Source: JBFHQE01 sp041592335 (GTDB lineage Bacteria > Pseudomonadota > Gammaproteobacteria > Thiohalobacterales > Thiohalobacteraceae). From it: DNA of 64,000 nucleotides. Positions 51,201 through 59,925 of the stretch are shown here, in pieces. A program made the position numbers and the translations under genes. Under the pieces are notes generated by a model, which made no database searches, was not told where the DNA came from, and saw nothing but the letters and a program-made list of their open reading frames with translations. How positions within the stretch are numbered: position 1 is the stretch's first letter; each line of letters begins with the position of its first letter. The stretch spans positions 1-64,000 of the forward strand of contig JBFHQE010000008.1 in NCBI GenBank assembly GCA_041592335.1, written 5' to 3'.

Positions 51201-53801
51201 TTCTTCTTCCGCCATGTCCGACAGGGAAATCACTTCCACGTCTTCTTCCGACGACGCCTCGGTGTCAACGACTTGCGCGACGTCTTCCTCCACGGCTGGC
51301 GCAGCCGCGCTGACGGAACCGCGTTTCAAATCACCAATCACCACTTCTTCGCCGCGAGACAGGGCTTCCGCCAGTGGCATCATGGCGAGCACATCCCAGC
51401 TTGGTGCTGGACCCTCTTCCAGTTGCACCTTTAATTCCGGCAACGCGTCCATCGCCTTGGTCAACAGGTCGAGCATGGCATCGGATCGCTGCACGGTGCC
51501 GTCCAGCACGCGATTGAACATGTTTTCGAATGCCCAGGCGAATTCACCCAGCAGCATTGCGCCAACCAGGCGGCCACTGCCTTTCAGGGTATGGAAGGAA
51601 CGGCGCGCATTGGTCAGGGATTCCTCGTCATCCGCATTGGCAATCCACCGCGGCAGGAATTCGCGAATGTTATTGATCTCTTCCTCGGCTTCCTCAAGAA
51701 AGATTTCCAGTATTTCTTCATCGAGATCGTCGTTATCCAGAACCGGATAAGGAGTGGCGAACTCACCAGTCGGCGCAGCCGTTTCTTCAAGACTGATACT
51801 GATGACATCTTCATCGCCAGCATCATCCAGGCTAATGGCAATAACGTCATCATTGTCGTCCGCGCCATCAAGACTAATGGCAATAACGTCATCATTGTCG
51901 TCCGCGCCATCAAGACTAATGGCAATGATTTCTTCGTCCGCGTCTTCATCCGCGGCTTCCACGCCGATGCTGATAATTTCCTCGTCAGCAGCCGAAACAG
52001 ATTCCGCAGCCGCCTCGGCATTAAAATCGCCAAGACTGATTTCAATTGTTTCTTCGTCGTTGACCGCCGACTGCGCCGGCTCATCCGCTTCAGCGGTTTC
52101 CGGCAAATCCATCTCAATGCCCAGAGCGACCAGGCTTTTCTCTGCCACACTCAACGAGTCGCCACTGAAAGCCTTCTGCTCACGCAGGTTTTCCAGATAA
52201 TATTCAACGGCGGAAATGGCGTCGGCCAGGTTATTCAGTTGCGACTCCTGCGGCCGGTGCTTCTCCGTCAGAATAGAGTCCTTGATAAATTGCCGCGCGC
52301 CATCCAGCACCGCCGCAACCCGTTCTTCATTCAACAGCAGCATGCCACCCTTGATCTGGTTGAACAGGGCTGGCACCTGCTCCAGCTTGTCAAAGTCATC
52401 GGGCGTTTCGATATAGGCAATAATGGCTTCCTTGGCCTGTGCGATATCGCGTATCGCCTCATTCGCCACCACGCCGCGCACCTGCTGGAACTCGGCTTCC
52501 GGCACAACGGAGTTGCCCGCGTCGCCGCTTTCTTCCGCGAAGGCTGCGCCACTGATATCGCCCTTAACCAGTGCATCAAGCGATGACTCAACGAACAACA
52601 GTGAGCCTGCAACATCCATCAACCGGTTTTCATCCAGCTCGGTTTCACCGCTGGCCATGGCCAGGGTAATCTGCGCCTGATCGCACATGCGTTTCCGCAG
52701 CGCACCCAGGCCCAGCATCCCCAGCGTATCGCCGATACGCTGCAGATTGTCGGCAGCGCTTTCCAGCGACGACTTGTCCTCGCTGTTGCCGCGCATAAAG
52801 ACATCCAGAATATCTTTTACCTTATCCAGGTCTTCCCGCACCGCCAGCGACACGGAGACCATCAGATCCAGGTTGTGTCCGGTCAGGCTTTGTTGGGCGC
52901 CGGCAATTTCATCCGCATCCGGCAACATCACATCCAGTCGCCAGGTATCCTTGACCTGGTCGACCAGGCTGGCGCCGCGACGCGCGCGTGCCACGTAGAA
53001 CAGGAGATTTTTCAGCAGGTCCAGCGCGGGTTGTTCGATCAATGGCTGCTCACCCGCATCGATCACGCGCTTCATCTGCCGATCGACCTGGCCCAGCAAT
53101 AACTTGGTTGCCATGCTGACATCCAGCAATCCCTTGGCCAGCGCCTGTACCGTGGCACCGGCAACCCACCACAGGCGCAGCACCGCATCATGCTTGCTGG
53201 CCGCCTGGAACGCGGCCAGCGTCTCGCACATGCCAGCCAGGCTGCCGGAGACATCCTTATCGCGGAACCAGCCGAGTAACGCCACCTGGTATTGATGGCG
53301 CATGGCCTTGACGCGGGACTGCAAGTCTTCATTGACGCTGCCCTCGCGCGCGCTGTCCGGCAAGGCTACATTCAGGTCGGGATTGAAGAGTGCATTTTCA
53401 GACAGGAGATTGTCGCCGCGAATTGCGCGCAGATCATTCAGAATCGGCATCAGCACCAGCGGCACATCGCGATGCCCGGCGCTCAGGCGATCGAGATAGT
53501 CCGGCAATTGCACCACGCCGGACATAATGAGTTCATAAGCACTTTCTTTCTGTGCAATCTTGCCATCAAGCAGGGCCAGCACCAGCTTTTCCAGCTCCTC
53601 GGCCAGCATCGAAGCACCGTACAGTTCCACCATCTGCAGGGTGCCGAAAACCTGGTGTAAATGAACGGAGCAGAAACGCAGCTGAGATTCGTCATCCGGA
53701 TTCTCAACATAGGCCTCCAGGGCCTGGCGCGCCTGTTTCAGCGTCTCGTCCAGTTCCTTCTTGACCCAGCCCAGCGTGGTGATATCGATTGGTCCGCTCA
53801 T
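48204..53801 (-). CDS. chpA: Hybrid chemotaxis kinase ChpA with several Hpt domains
   Basis: An 1865-residue CheA-type histidine kinase of the type IV pilus system. An N-terminal FimL-like/Hpt-like region (LHQVFGTLQMVELYG) precedes three clear Hpt domains with His near residues 735 (FHTLKGSGRL), 925 (VHTLHGSARM) and 1118 (LHTLKGGARM). Then follow CheA dimer and ATPase domains (LEHMLRNAIAHGIEYG; DDGRGMSL; GRGVGMDVV), CheW (about 1590-1720) and a C-terminal REC with VVDDSITVRKV and VMLLDIEMPRMDG. Acidic linkers separate the Hpts; one holds a 42-bp tandem repeat. It phosphorylates PilG and PilH, controlling pilus motion and, in P. aeruginosa, surface sensing. That paralogue has more Hpt-type domains, so the number here is lower. 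Confidence 0.95.
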   Translation of the reverse strand: MSGPIDITTLGWVKKELDETLKQARQALEAYVENPDDESQLRFCSVHLHQVFGTLQMVELYGASMLAEELEKLVLALLDGKIAQKESAYELIMSGVVQLPDYLDRLSAGHRDVPLVLMPILNDLRAIRGDNLLSENALFNPDLNVALPDSAREGSVNEDLQSRVKAMRHQYQVALLGWFRDKDVSGSLAGMCETLAAFQAASKHDAVLRLWWVAGATVQALAKGLLDVSMATKLLLGQVDRQMKRVIDAGEQPLIEQPALDLLKNLLFYVARARRGASLVDQVKDTWRLDVMLPDADEIAGAQQSLTGHNLDLMVSVSLAVREDLDKVKDILDVFMRGNSEDKSSLESAADNLQRIGDTLGMLGLGALRKRMCDQAQITLAMASGETELDENRLMDVAGSLLFVESSLDALVKGDISGAAFAEESGDAGNSVVPEAEFQQVRGVVANEAIRDIAQAKEAIIAYIETPDDFDKLEQVPALFNQIKGGMLLLNEERVAAVLDGARQFIKDSILTEKHRPQESQLNNLADAISAVEYYLENLREQKAFSGDSLSVAEKSLVALGIEMDLPETAEADEPAQSAVNDEETIEISLGDFNAEAAAESVSAADEEIISIGVEAADEDADEEIIAISLDGADDNDDVIAISLDGADDNDDVIAISLDDAGDEDVISISLEETAAPTGEFATPYPVLDNDDLDEEILEIFLEEAEEEINNIREFLPRWIANADDEESLTNARRSFHTLKGSGRLVGAMLLGEFAWAFENMFNRVLDGTVQRSDAMLDLLTKAMDALPELKVQLEEGPAPSWDVLAMMPLAEALSRGEEVVIGDLKRGSVSAAAPAVEEDVAQVVDTEASSEEDVEVISLSDMAEEEQPVEEVTIESDAVPNAGIDPVLYDIFNAESQDHLQAIRAYLAEAANDERLPISEDLIRAVHTLHGSARMAGADEIAEVASEMERFTKALLSERIPMVPAAQATMARAVEQVEAMLPMLTDRAAELPDYNSMAAELAELPRTADALGIEPFAEDADLDEAEIELEEEPEVIETITVAVSDNEPEAVVEEPIEIIAASASAESAAGEADYDDADDELIEVFLEEADEIMENSEATLLQWIEQPDDQELMAAMQRDLHTLKGGARMADLTAIGNLTHSLESLLIAITDGQVQPSDAIFERLQLSQDRLVHMLEAVKARKPIPAADDLIADADALRRGESVAAVAAPAVAKPDASDEGDDEIEVLAIPRFEKPAPKVASEEKPAAAARGQQEQVRIRADLLDAMVNNAGEISIYRSRLEQQVGITRFNLNEMTQTVMRLRDQLRKMEIETEAQVVARHEREFVTDEAHPDFDPLEMDRYSTLQTLSRAMMESINDLTSIQGMLEGINRESETLLVQQSRVNTELQEGLMRTRMVPFSGLAPRMRRIVRQVCQELGKRAELVLEGAEGEMDRAVIDRITAPLEHMLRNAIAHGIEYGDEREKVGKDKAGTITLTLMRDAADVVIRLSDDGRGMSLERIREKAIEKGMMTADAQLTDNDIMQFVLETGFSTADEVSQVAGRGVGMDVVNSEVKQLGGSLHIDSQVGKGTTFTIRLPFTLAISQALMVQVHEDIYAIPLTSIEGVVRMSQEQLQKFYAEPDKRFSYAGFDYEVRHLGTMLGHGEPLMGAGAPKRYPVLLVRAGDHHMALQIENLLGSRETVVKSVGPQISSVRGISGATILGDGRVVFILDLGGLVRAGAVTSFTPAAPVSAPVVEQSGPPLVMVVDDSITVRKVTTRLLERNDMQSVTAKDGVDAIAKLQEHMPDVMLLDIEMPRMDGFELATHIRNEPRLKHIPIIMITSRTGEKHRNRAMDIGVNRYLGKPYQESDLLDNIKELLAEKTQNA
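51840..51923. repeat. Two perfect 42-bp tandem repeats inside chpA
   Basis: The unit is 42 bases with no change between copies, coding for 14 residues (DGADDNDDVIAISL) in the acidic linker before the first Hpt. A third degenerate copy lies just upstream. Identity at DNA level suggests recent duplication. Confidence 0.85.
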
Positions 53802-53818
53802 GCTATTCCCTTTTATCG

Positions 53819-54676
53819 CTATTGAGCCTTGCCGTGACGCTTTTCAAACGCCAGCGTTCCTTCAAAACGTATCCGCTGCATATCGGGATGCGACCACACC
53901 GGTATATCCACTGGCCCGACGATCAGTACGCCGCCCGGCGCCAAGCGCGTGGTGAGTTCATCCAGAATGGCGCGACGCTTGTCACGGTCGAAATAAATCA
54001 GCATGTTCTGACAGTAGATCAGATCCAGCCCATCGACCGGGAACGCTTGCAGCTCCATAACATTGTGTTGCGCAAAACAAACGCGCGAATGCACGTTGTC
54101 CTTGATCCGTAAACGACCTGTTTCCAGCTGCTCAACATATCGCGCCTGGTATGCCGGCGGGATCTGGTTGATGCGCCGAACATCGTAGGTTGCCTGTCGC
54201 GCGGTATCTAATGAAGGCTGGCTGATGTCTGTTGCAAGCAGCCCAAACAGTCGGCCAAACTGGTGCTGCGAAAAGAAATCATGCAACACCATCCCCAAAG
54301 TATAAGCTTCTTCGCCCGTGGCACAGCCGAGACTCCAGGCCTGAAAGCCGCTGCTGCCATTGCTTCGCAGCAGGAATGCCGGCAGCACTTTCTGACGCAG
54401 CAGCTCAATGGAAGGCAGGTGACGAAAGAAACGTGTCTCATGAACCGTCAGGCGATCCACCAGCAGCGACCACTCTTTCGCGCTGCGCTGCAGCTCGATC
54501 AGGTAGTCATGGTATTGCTGGTAATCCTCGAAGCCTGCCTCGCGCATACGCTCGCGCAAACCATTTTCCAGAAAAGACTTGCGCTCCGGCGGCACCACCA
54601 TGCCAATGCGCGATTCCATTAATTCGCGCCACTGCTGGAACTGGTGTTGATCCAGTTCCAGCCGGCTACTGTTCAT
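53819..54676 (-). CDS. pilK: Chemotaxis methyltransferase PilK
   Basis: A 285-residue CheR-type SAM-dependent methyltransferase that should methylate PilJ. VHETRFFRHLPSIELLRQKV, WSLGCATGEEAYTLGMVL (SAM site), NLLATDIS-type text as LFGLLATDIS, and DLIYCQNMLIYFDRDKRRAIL are the landmarks. I place the start at ATG 54676 (MNSSRLEL) with GAGGG upstream; GTG 54709 is in frame and would add eleven residues. It lies between pilJ and chpA. Confidence 0.93.
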   Translation of the reverse strand: MNSSRLELDQHQFQQWRELMESRIGMVVPPERKSFLENGLRERMREAGFEDYQQYHDYLIELQRSAKEWSLLVDRLTVHETRFFRHLPSIELLRQKVLPAFLLRSNGSSGFQAWSLGCATGEEAYTLGMVLHDFFSQHQFGRLFGLLATDISQPSLDTARQATYDVRRINQIPPAYQARYVEQLETGRLRIKDNVHSRVCFAQHNVMELQAFPVDGLDLIYCQNMLIYFDRDKRRAILDELTTRLAPGGVLIVGPVDIPVWSHPDMQRIRFEGTLAFEKRHGKAQ

Positions 54677-54723
54677 GAAATCCCTCGACTGGAGTTCCAT
54701 GGCGGCCACGGTTATTCCCTGCG

Positions 54724-56745
54724 TTACTCAGGCAACTTGAAGCCAGATACTGATTTCTGCAGTTCCTTCGCCAACTCGGTCAAGTTACCGATAGAAGCCG
54801 CAGTCTCATTTGTACCCGCATTGGTCTGAGTGGTGATCTCCTGAATAACGTTCATGGTTTCGGTCACGTTATTCGCCGCGCGGGACTGCTGGTCGGCGGA
54901 ACTGGAGATGTTGCCGATCAGTTCAGCCAGGTGGGTGGAAACGTTCACGATACCTTCCAGAGCATCACCCGCGTCCTCGGCCAGTCGCGCACCGTTAACA
55001 ACACCCGCGGTACTCTGTTCCATCGAGATAACCGCTTCGTTGGTATCTGTCTGGATAGTCTTAACCAGTGCCTCGATCTGCTTGGTTGCATTGGAGGAAC
55101 GTTCCGCCAGACGCTGTACTTCGTCCGCAACCACCGCGAAACCGCGACCGGCTTCACCGGCCATCGCCGCCTGGATAGCCGCGTTCAAAGCCAGGATGTT
55201 GGTCTGTTCCGCGATGTCGTTGATCAACTCAACGATGTCGCCGATTTCCTGGGAAGATTCACCCAGACGCTTAATACGTTTGGAGGTTTCCTGAATCTGA
55301 TCGCGGATCTGATCCATACCTTCAATGGTACGACGTACCGTTTTACCGCCCTTGTTCGCGATCTCAACCGACTGCTTCGCAACCTCGGCAGACTCTTTCG
55401 CATTGTTGGATACTTCCTTGATGGAGATGGCCATTTCGTTGATCGCCGCCACCGAAGAAGTAATCTCCTGGGACTGATGCTCACTCGCTTCCGCCAGACC
55501 CATCGCCGTGGACTTGGTCTGTTCCGCCGCATGCGTTACCTGGTCGGATGTGGTGTTAATGGTTTCGACCACATCGCGCAACGCGTCGATGGTGAAGTTG
55601 ATGGAGTCCGCGATCGCACCGGTGAAGTCCTCGGTTACCGTGGCGTACTGGGTAAGGTCGCCATCCGCGAGGTTACCCATTTCATCCAGCAGTCGCAGGA
55701 TCGCTTCCTGGTTGGACTGATTGGTCTGTTCAGCTGCCTTGGATCGACGATCCGCGTCAGCCTTCAATGACCAGCCCAGCCAGACCAGGAACACCAGCGC
55801 GATAGCGCCGAAGACGTAGGCATGCTGCTCTTCAAGAAAACGTTCGCCGGGCGCCTGCGCCAGTGTGTTCTGCAAGCCCAGGCTTTCTGCGAACAGCTGA
55901 TCGGATGTTTCCGCCAGCTTGCGCGCGGCGGCCTGAACCGCGGCCAGGTCTTCACTGTTATCGAGAATCTCACCAACATAGTCAGCCACAACCGTGAACT
56001 GCATGGATGAGTTGAACAGGATTTCTTCAATTTCCTTGTTCTTGACCTTGCTGAAGGCACCGGACTTGCGCACCATGTCATCCAGCGCGGAACCGTATTC
56101 CTCAACGTCTTCCTCGAACTGTATCGCGGCTTCTTCACCACCCTTGCCGGCCAGTACGCTGTTGACGTTATTCACGATACGCTGGGCCAGCATCAGCTGG
56201 CGACTGGCGACGGAAATCGTGCTCTGGCTGGCATCTTCGTCAACCAGGATATCGACGATCTGCTCGGAACCCTCGGACAATACCGGCATCTGTTCGTTGA
56301 TGACGCTTACCGCCTCGGTCAGAAACAGCACCAGGTCCTTGCCGTCCATCACCACGCCGATCTGTTCACCAAACTCATTCCACTTGGCTTCGACCTTGCT
56401 CAGCTGCGGATCGATCGGGGATTCATCGGTAACCGGCGGCAGGCCAGTGGCGACGTTACCGTTGCGCACATAACCCAGTGTCTGGCTAAAGCGGTTCTGA
56501 AACTGTTCCACCTTGCTGAATGCGGATTCCGTACCGGAAGAAGCTTCCAGTGCAAATTTCGCGATCCGCTGCGAGAGTACCTGCTGCTCACTGGCATAGC
56601 CGATATATTCCTTGTCATACGCGGCCTGCTGACCTACGTACATGAATACACCCACCATCGCTGCCAGCGAGGCCAGCAAGCCGGTAATGAGATAGGTAAA
56701 TCGCTTACCTACCCCTTTTTTGGTTTCCTTATTCGCTGCACTCAT
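54724..56745 (-). CDS. pilJ: Pilus chemoreceptor PilJ
   Basis: A 673-residue methyl-accepting chemotaxis protein. Membrane helices at about 18-38 and 305-325 bound a helical PilJ-type periplasmic sensor; the second is followed by HAMP and a signalling domain with the conserved hairpin tip EQTNILALNAAIQAAMAGEAGRGFAVVADEVQ-type sequence, of which NILALNAAIQAAMAGEAGRG is seen. The tip reads AIQAAMAGE instead of the common AIEAARAGE, as in other PilJ proteins. It would pass pilus-retraction or ligand signals to ChpA through PilI. Confidence 0.96.
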   Translation of the reverse strand: MSAANKETKKGVGKRFTYLITGLLASLAAMVGVFMYVGQQAAYDKEYIGYASEQQVLSQRIAKFALEASSGTESAFSKVEQFQNRFSQTLGYVRNGNVATGLPPVTDESPIDPQLSKVEAKWNEFGEQIGVVMDGKDLVLFLTEAVSVINEQMPVLSEGSEQIVDILVDEDASQSTISVASRQLMLAQRIVNNVNSVLAGKGGEEAAIQFEEDVEEYGSALDDMVRKSGAFSKVKNKEIEEILFNSSMQFTVVADYVGEILDNSEDLAAVQAAARKLAETSDQLFAESLGLQNTLAQAPGERFLEEQHAYVFGAIALVFLVWLGWSLKADADRRSKAAEQTNQSNQEAILRLLDEMGNLADGDLTQYATVTEDFTGAIADSINFTIDALRDVVETINTTSDQVTHAAEQTKSTAMGLAEASEHQSQEITSSVAAINEMAISIKEVSNNAKESAEVAKQSVEIANKGGKTVRRTIEGMDQIRDQIQETSKRIKRLGESSQEIGDIVELINDIAEQTNILALNAAIQAAMAGEAGRGFAVVADEVQRLAERSSNATKQIEALVKTIQTDTNEAVISMEQSTAGVVNGARLAEDAGDALEGIVNVSTHLAELIGNISSSADQQSRAANNVTETMNVIQEITTQTNAGTNETAASIGNLTELAKELQKSVSGFKLPE

Positions 56746-56798
56746 GTGTTATCTCCTGACCCTTTGATAGTCCCCAAACTAACTTAATTAACAGACCG

Positions 56799-57344
56799 CT
56801 AAACTGCCGCCTGCAGAAACTGCGGTGCCTCCGCCAGTCGTTCCATATTGAAAACCGACCAGGCTTCATCACCAACCTTGAAACCGAAATCCAGATAAGG
56901 CGCCAGCGCCTCATCGATTCCACCCGCCAATACTGTCTTGTCCTCGGGTAGAAAATGTTTCAACCCAAGCACCTCATCCACCACCAGGCCGGAAAAGACA
57001 TTCATGTGATTGATTACCAGCACCCGGCTACGCCGCGATGGCACGGCCGCGGCGCCATGCAGAAAGCCGCGCAGGTCCATGATGGGCAGCAGGTTGCCGC
57101 GAATATTGGCAACCCCACGCACCCAGTCCTTGGAACCGGGCACCTTGGAAAAACCGGGATAGGTGAGAATTTCCACCACCTCACCCAACTTGGACACCAG
57201 GCGATGCTCGCCCAGCCTGAAACCGATACCGACCCAGTCTTCCTTGACCTCGATATCGCTCGGTAATGCCAGCGCATGCTGACGAATCTGCGCTTCCAGT
57301 TCGCGCAGTGTCTGTAATGCCTGATTCGTCTTCTGCTTTGTCAT
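56799..57344 (-). CDS. pilI: CheW-type adaptor PilI
   Basis: A 181-residue CheW-domain protein linking PilJ to ChpA. EDWVGIGFRLGEHRLVSKLG, WVRGVANIRGNLLPIMDLRG and LVVDEVLGLKHF match the family. The N-terminal 30 residues form a helix. In the pilG-H-I-J order between pilH and pilJ. Confidence 0.94.
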   Translation of the reverse strand: MTKQKTNQALQTLRELEAQIRQHALALPSDIEVKEDWVGIGFRLGEHRLVSKLGEVVEILTYPGFSKVPGSKDWVRGVANIRGNLLPIMDLRGFLHGAAAVPSRRSRVLVINHMNVFSGLVVDEVLGLKHFLPEDKTVLAGGIDEALAPYLDFGFKVGDEAWSVFNMERLAEAPQFLQAAV

Positions 57345-57368
57345 GATTCTCTTCCCTGTCCTCGGCGC

Positions 57369-57734
57369 TTAACTTCCCAGGGCGGTTTTGATCTTGGCGA
57401 TCAGATCGGATTCATTCACCGGCTTGGTGATGTAATCCGACGCACCCTGCCGCATACCCCAGACCCGGTCTGTTTCCTGGTCCTTGGTCGTGCAGATAAT
57501 GACCGGAATACCGGCGGTTTCCTTGCCCTTGGTAATCTTGCGCGTCGCCTGAAAACCGTTCATGCCCGGCATGACAACATCCATCAGCACCAGGTCGGGC
57601 TTTTCGGCGGTCGCTGTTTCAATACCTTCTTCACCGTTCGCCGCGGTAAGTGCTTCATGGCCATTTTTTTCCAGCATGGTCTTCAGCACATGCATTTCGG
57701 TTGGCGAATCGTCCACAATGAGGATGCGAGCCAT
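57369..57734 (-). CDS. pilH: Response regulator PilH
   Basis: A 121-residue single-domain receiver. MARILIVDDSPTEMHVLKTM, LVLMDVVMPGMNGFQATRKI (Asp near 52) and ASDYITKPV are conserved; sequence and order match PilH. In P. aeruginosa PilH counters PilG and affects retraction. It is 155 bases after pilG, the largest gap in the cluster, and has GGAGAG upstream. Confidence 0.95.
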   Translation of the reverse strand: MARILIVDDSPTEMHVLKTMLEKNGHEALTAANGEEGIETATAEKPDLVLMDVVMPGMNGFQATRKITKGKETAGIPVIICTTKDQETDRVWGMRQGASDYITKPVNESDLIAKIKTALGS

Positions 57735-57889
57735 TCTTTCTCTCCTTCATATAGCCGTTTTCACGGACAAGTTATGCTCTAGTTCCCTGTATCGCCCATC
57801 ATGGCGCTGGGTTTAGCTTATTGAAGTCTTTGGAATTGGTGCGTGGAATCATGAATCCTTCCATGTTGCGTTCTCCCTGTCGCCGGTCA

Positions 57890-58297
57890 CTAATCGTGAG
57901 TTACAAACTCGCGTATTGCGCCCAGCAGTTCATCCTTTGAAAATGGCTTGGTCAGGTACTGTTCCGAGCCGACAATGCGTCCACGCGCGCGGTCGAACAA
58001 TCCATCCTTGCTCGATAACATAATGACGGGTGTGTTTTTGAAGACGTTGTTGTGTTTGATCAGGGCGCAGGTCTGATAACCGTCCAGGCGCGGCATCATG
58101 ATGTCGACGAAAATAATGTGCGGCTTGTGGTCTGCGATCTTGGCGAGCGCCTCGAAACCATCCGTTGCGGTCACGACATCGCACCCTGCCTTGCTCAGCA
58201 AGGTTTCCGCGGTGCGGCGAATGGTCTTGCTGTCGTCAATGACCATTACCCGCAGTCCCTCTAGTGAATCGGTTTCCTGTTGTATAGCTGTTTCCAC
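57890..58297 (-). CDS. pilG: Response regulator PilG
   Basis: A 135-residue receiver, VMVIDDSKTIRRTAETLLSK with Asp near 62 in IIFVDIMMPRLDGYQTCALI, and DQYLTKPFSKDELL-like text as EQYLTKPFSKDELLGAI. Nearly the standard PilG sequence, which favours pilus extension when phosphorylated by ChpA. First gene of the minus-strand cluster; the promoter should lie in 58298-58574. Confidence 0.95.
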   Translation of the reverse strand: METAIQQETDSLEGLRVMVIDDSKTIRRTAETLLSKAGCDVVTATDGFEALAKIADHKPHIIFVDIMMPRLDGYQTCALIKHNNVFKNTPVIMLSSKDGLFDRARGRIVGSEQYLTKPFSKDELLGAIREFVTHD

Positions 58298-58574
58298 TTT
58301 GTTATCCCCCAGTTTTCCCTACTTGGTCGTCTCACCGGTCTCTACACCCGGTGAATGCGCTGTGATAACACCGCCAAGCGCATTGTGCAAATAGGTCGGC
58401 TGAATGCTGATAAGATGCCAATTTTCCGACACTTAGCAGCAACAGAAGTGTGTATGCATACTGCATGCCCACCCCTAAACCGTAGCCAGATCAAGGTAAC
58501 AGACGCATCCCTTGTGGCAGACTTACGGTACTATTACCAATTACCTCCTTAGCGTCAGTCGGATCACAAACTTT
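58298..58574. promoter_or_regulatory. Divergent gap pilG/gshA
   Basis: 277 bases between divergent genes, AT-richer than the coding DNA. It must hold promoters for both sides, but I see no confident -10/-35 pair. No hairpin with a T-run was seen. Nothing else was recognised. Confidence 0.3.
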
Positions 58575-59915
58575 ATGGCAGTCGAACATTTGCACGCAGT
58601 ACCTCATCTCACCACTGCACTCACCGGCCCCCTGCAACAGATTGAATCCACACTGCTGGCTGAACAAACCCGGATCGAGGCCTGGTTCCGCGCCGAGTGG
58701 CGCAAGACCCCTGCACCTTTATATGGCTCGGTCGATCTGCGCAACGCCGGTTTCAAACTGGCGCCGGTGGATACCAACCTGTTTCCCGCCGGGTTCAATA
58801 ACCTGAACCCCGCCTTCATGCCGTTGTGCGTCCAGGCCATGCAGGCCAAGATGGAACAGATCTGCGATCTGGCCTGCAATGTTCTGCTAATCCCGGAAGA
58901 TCACACTCGCAACCTGTTCTACCTGGAAAGCCTCAGCACCCTGCAGGAAGTCATTCTCAAGGCGGGTTACCGCGTGCGTATCGGTTCGCTGCGTCCCGGC
59001 CTGGAAAAGGAAGAGATCATCGAACTGCCGTCGGGCCGTTCGGTGCGACTGGAACCGGTGATCCGGCGTGGCAACCGCGTATGTCTCGAGGATTTCATGG
59101 CCTGCGTGGTCATTCTGAACAACGATTTAATGGCCGGCGTGCCGCCTATTCTCGATGGCATCGAGCAACCTATCGTGCCACCGCCTGGCCTGGGCTGGTC
59201 CAGCCGCCTCAAGTCCGGCCACTTTTCGCACTATCACGAGGTCGCAACCGAGTTCTCCAAACTGCTGGAAATCGATCCCTGGCTGATCAATCCGCTGTTC
59301 CGCAACTGCGGCGAACTGGATTTCAAGAAACGCGAAGGCGAGGACTGCCTGGCCAAGAACGTGCAGGGACTGCTGAACGACATCCAGAAAAAATACAATG
59401 AACACGGCATCGATAAACCGCCTTTCGTCGTGGTCAAGGCCGATGCGGGCACCTATGGCATGGCCATCATGTCGGTCACCAGCGTGGATGAACTGGTAAC
59501 GCTGAACCGCAAACAACGTAACAAGATGACCTCCATGAAAGGCGGGGGCAGCGTCTCCAAATTCCTGCTGCAGGAAGGTGTCTACACCTTTGAAACCTGG
59601 GGCTACGACAAGGGTGGCGCCGTGGCCGAGCCAGTGGTGTACATGATCGATCACTTTGTCGTGGGCGGTTTTTACCGCGTTCACACCGGCCGTGGCGACA
59701 GGGAAAACCTCAACGCTCCCGGCATGCACTTTGAACCGCTCGCCTTCCACGGCTCCTGTAATACACCCGATCGGAACCAGTCTCCGGATGCCGAACCCAA
59801 CCGCTTCTACGCTTACGGCGTGATTGCCCGCTTGGCCCTGCTCGCGGCAGCGCGCGAACTGGCTGACCATCGCGAGGAACTGGCCGAGGCAGCCGCCAGC
59901 CAGGTCGCCTCATAA
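58575..59915 (+). CDS. gshA: Glutamate-cysteine ligase (proteobacterial, T. ferrooxidans type)
   Basis: A 446-residue enzyme making gamma-glutamylcysteine, the first step of glutathione. The start at 58575 (MAVEHLHAVPHLTTAL) is preferred; the ORF is open to 58512. Seen: DLRNAGFKLAPVDTNLFPAG near the N-terminus, PPGLGWSSRLKSGHFSHYHE, VVKADAGTYGMAIMSV and KGGGSVSKFLLQEGVYTFE. This is the type typical of acidophile and thiotroph genomes and not the E. coli or plant type. It is followed by gshB, so both glutathione steps are coupled. Confidence 0.9.
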   Translation: MAVEHLHAVPHLTTALTGPLQQIESTLLAEQTRIEAWFRAEWRKTPAPLYGSVDLRNAGFKLAPVDTNLFPAGFNNLNPAFMPLCVQAMQAKMEQICDLACNVLLIPEDHTRNLFYLESLSTLQEVILKAGYRVRIGSLRPGLEKEEIIELPSGRSVRLEPVIRRGNRVCLEDFMACVVILNNDLMAGVPPILDGIEQPIVPPPGLGWSSRLKSGHFSHYHEVATEFSKLLEIDPWLINPLFRNCGELDFKKREGEDCLAKNVQGLLNDIQKKYNEHGIDKPPFVVVKADAGTYGMAIMSVTSVDELVTLNRKQRNKMTSMKGGGSVSKFLLQEGVYTFETWGYDKGGAVAEPVVYMIDHFVVGGFYRVHTGRGDRENLNAPGMHFEPLAFHGSCNTPDRNQSPDAEPNRFYAYGVIARLALLAAARELADHREELAEAAASQVAS

Positions 59916-59925
59916 AGGCACTCTT

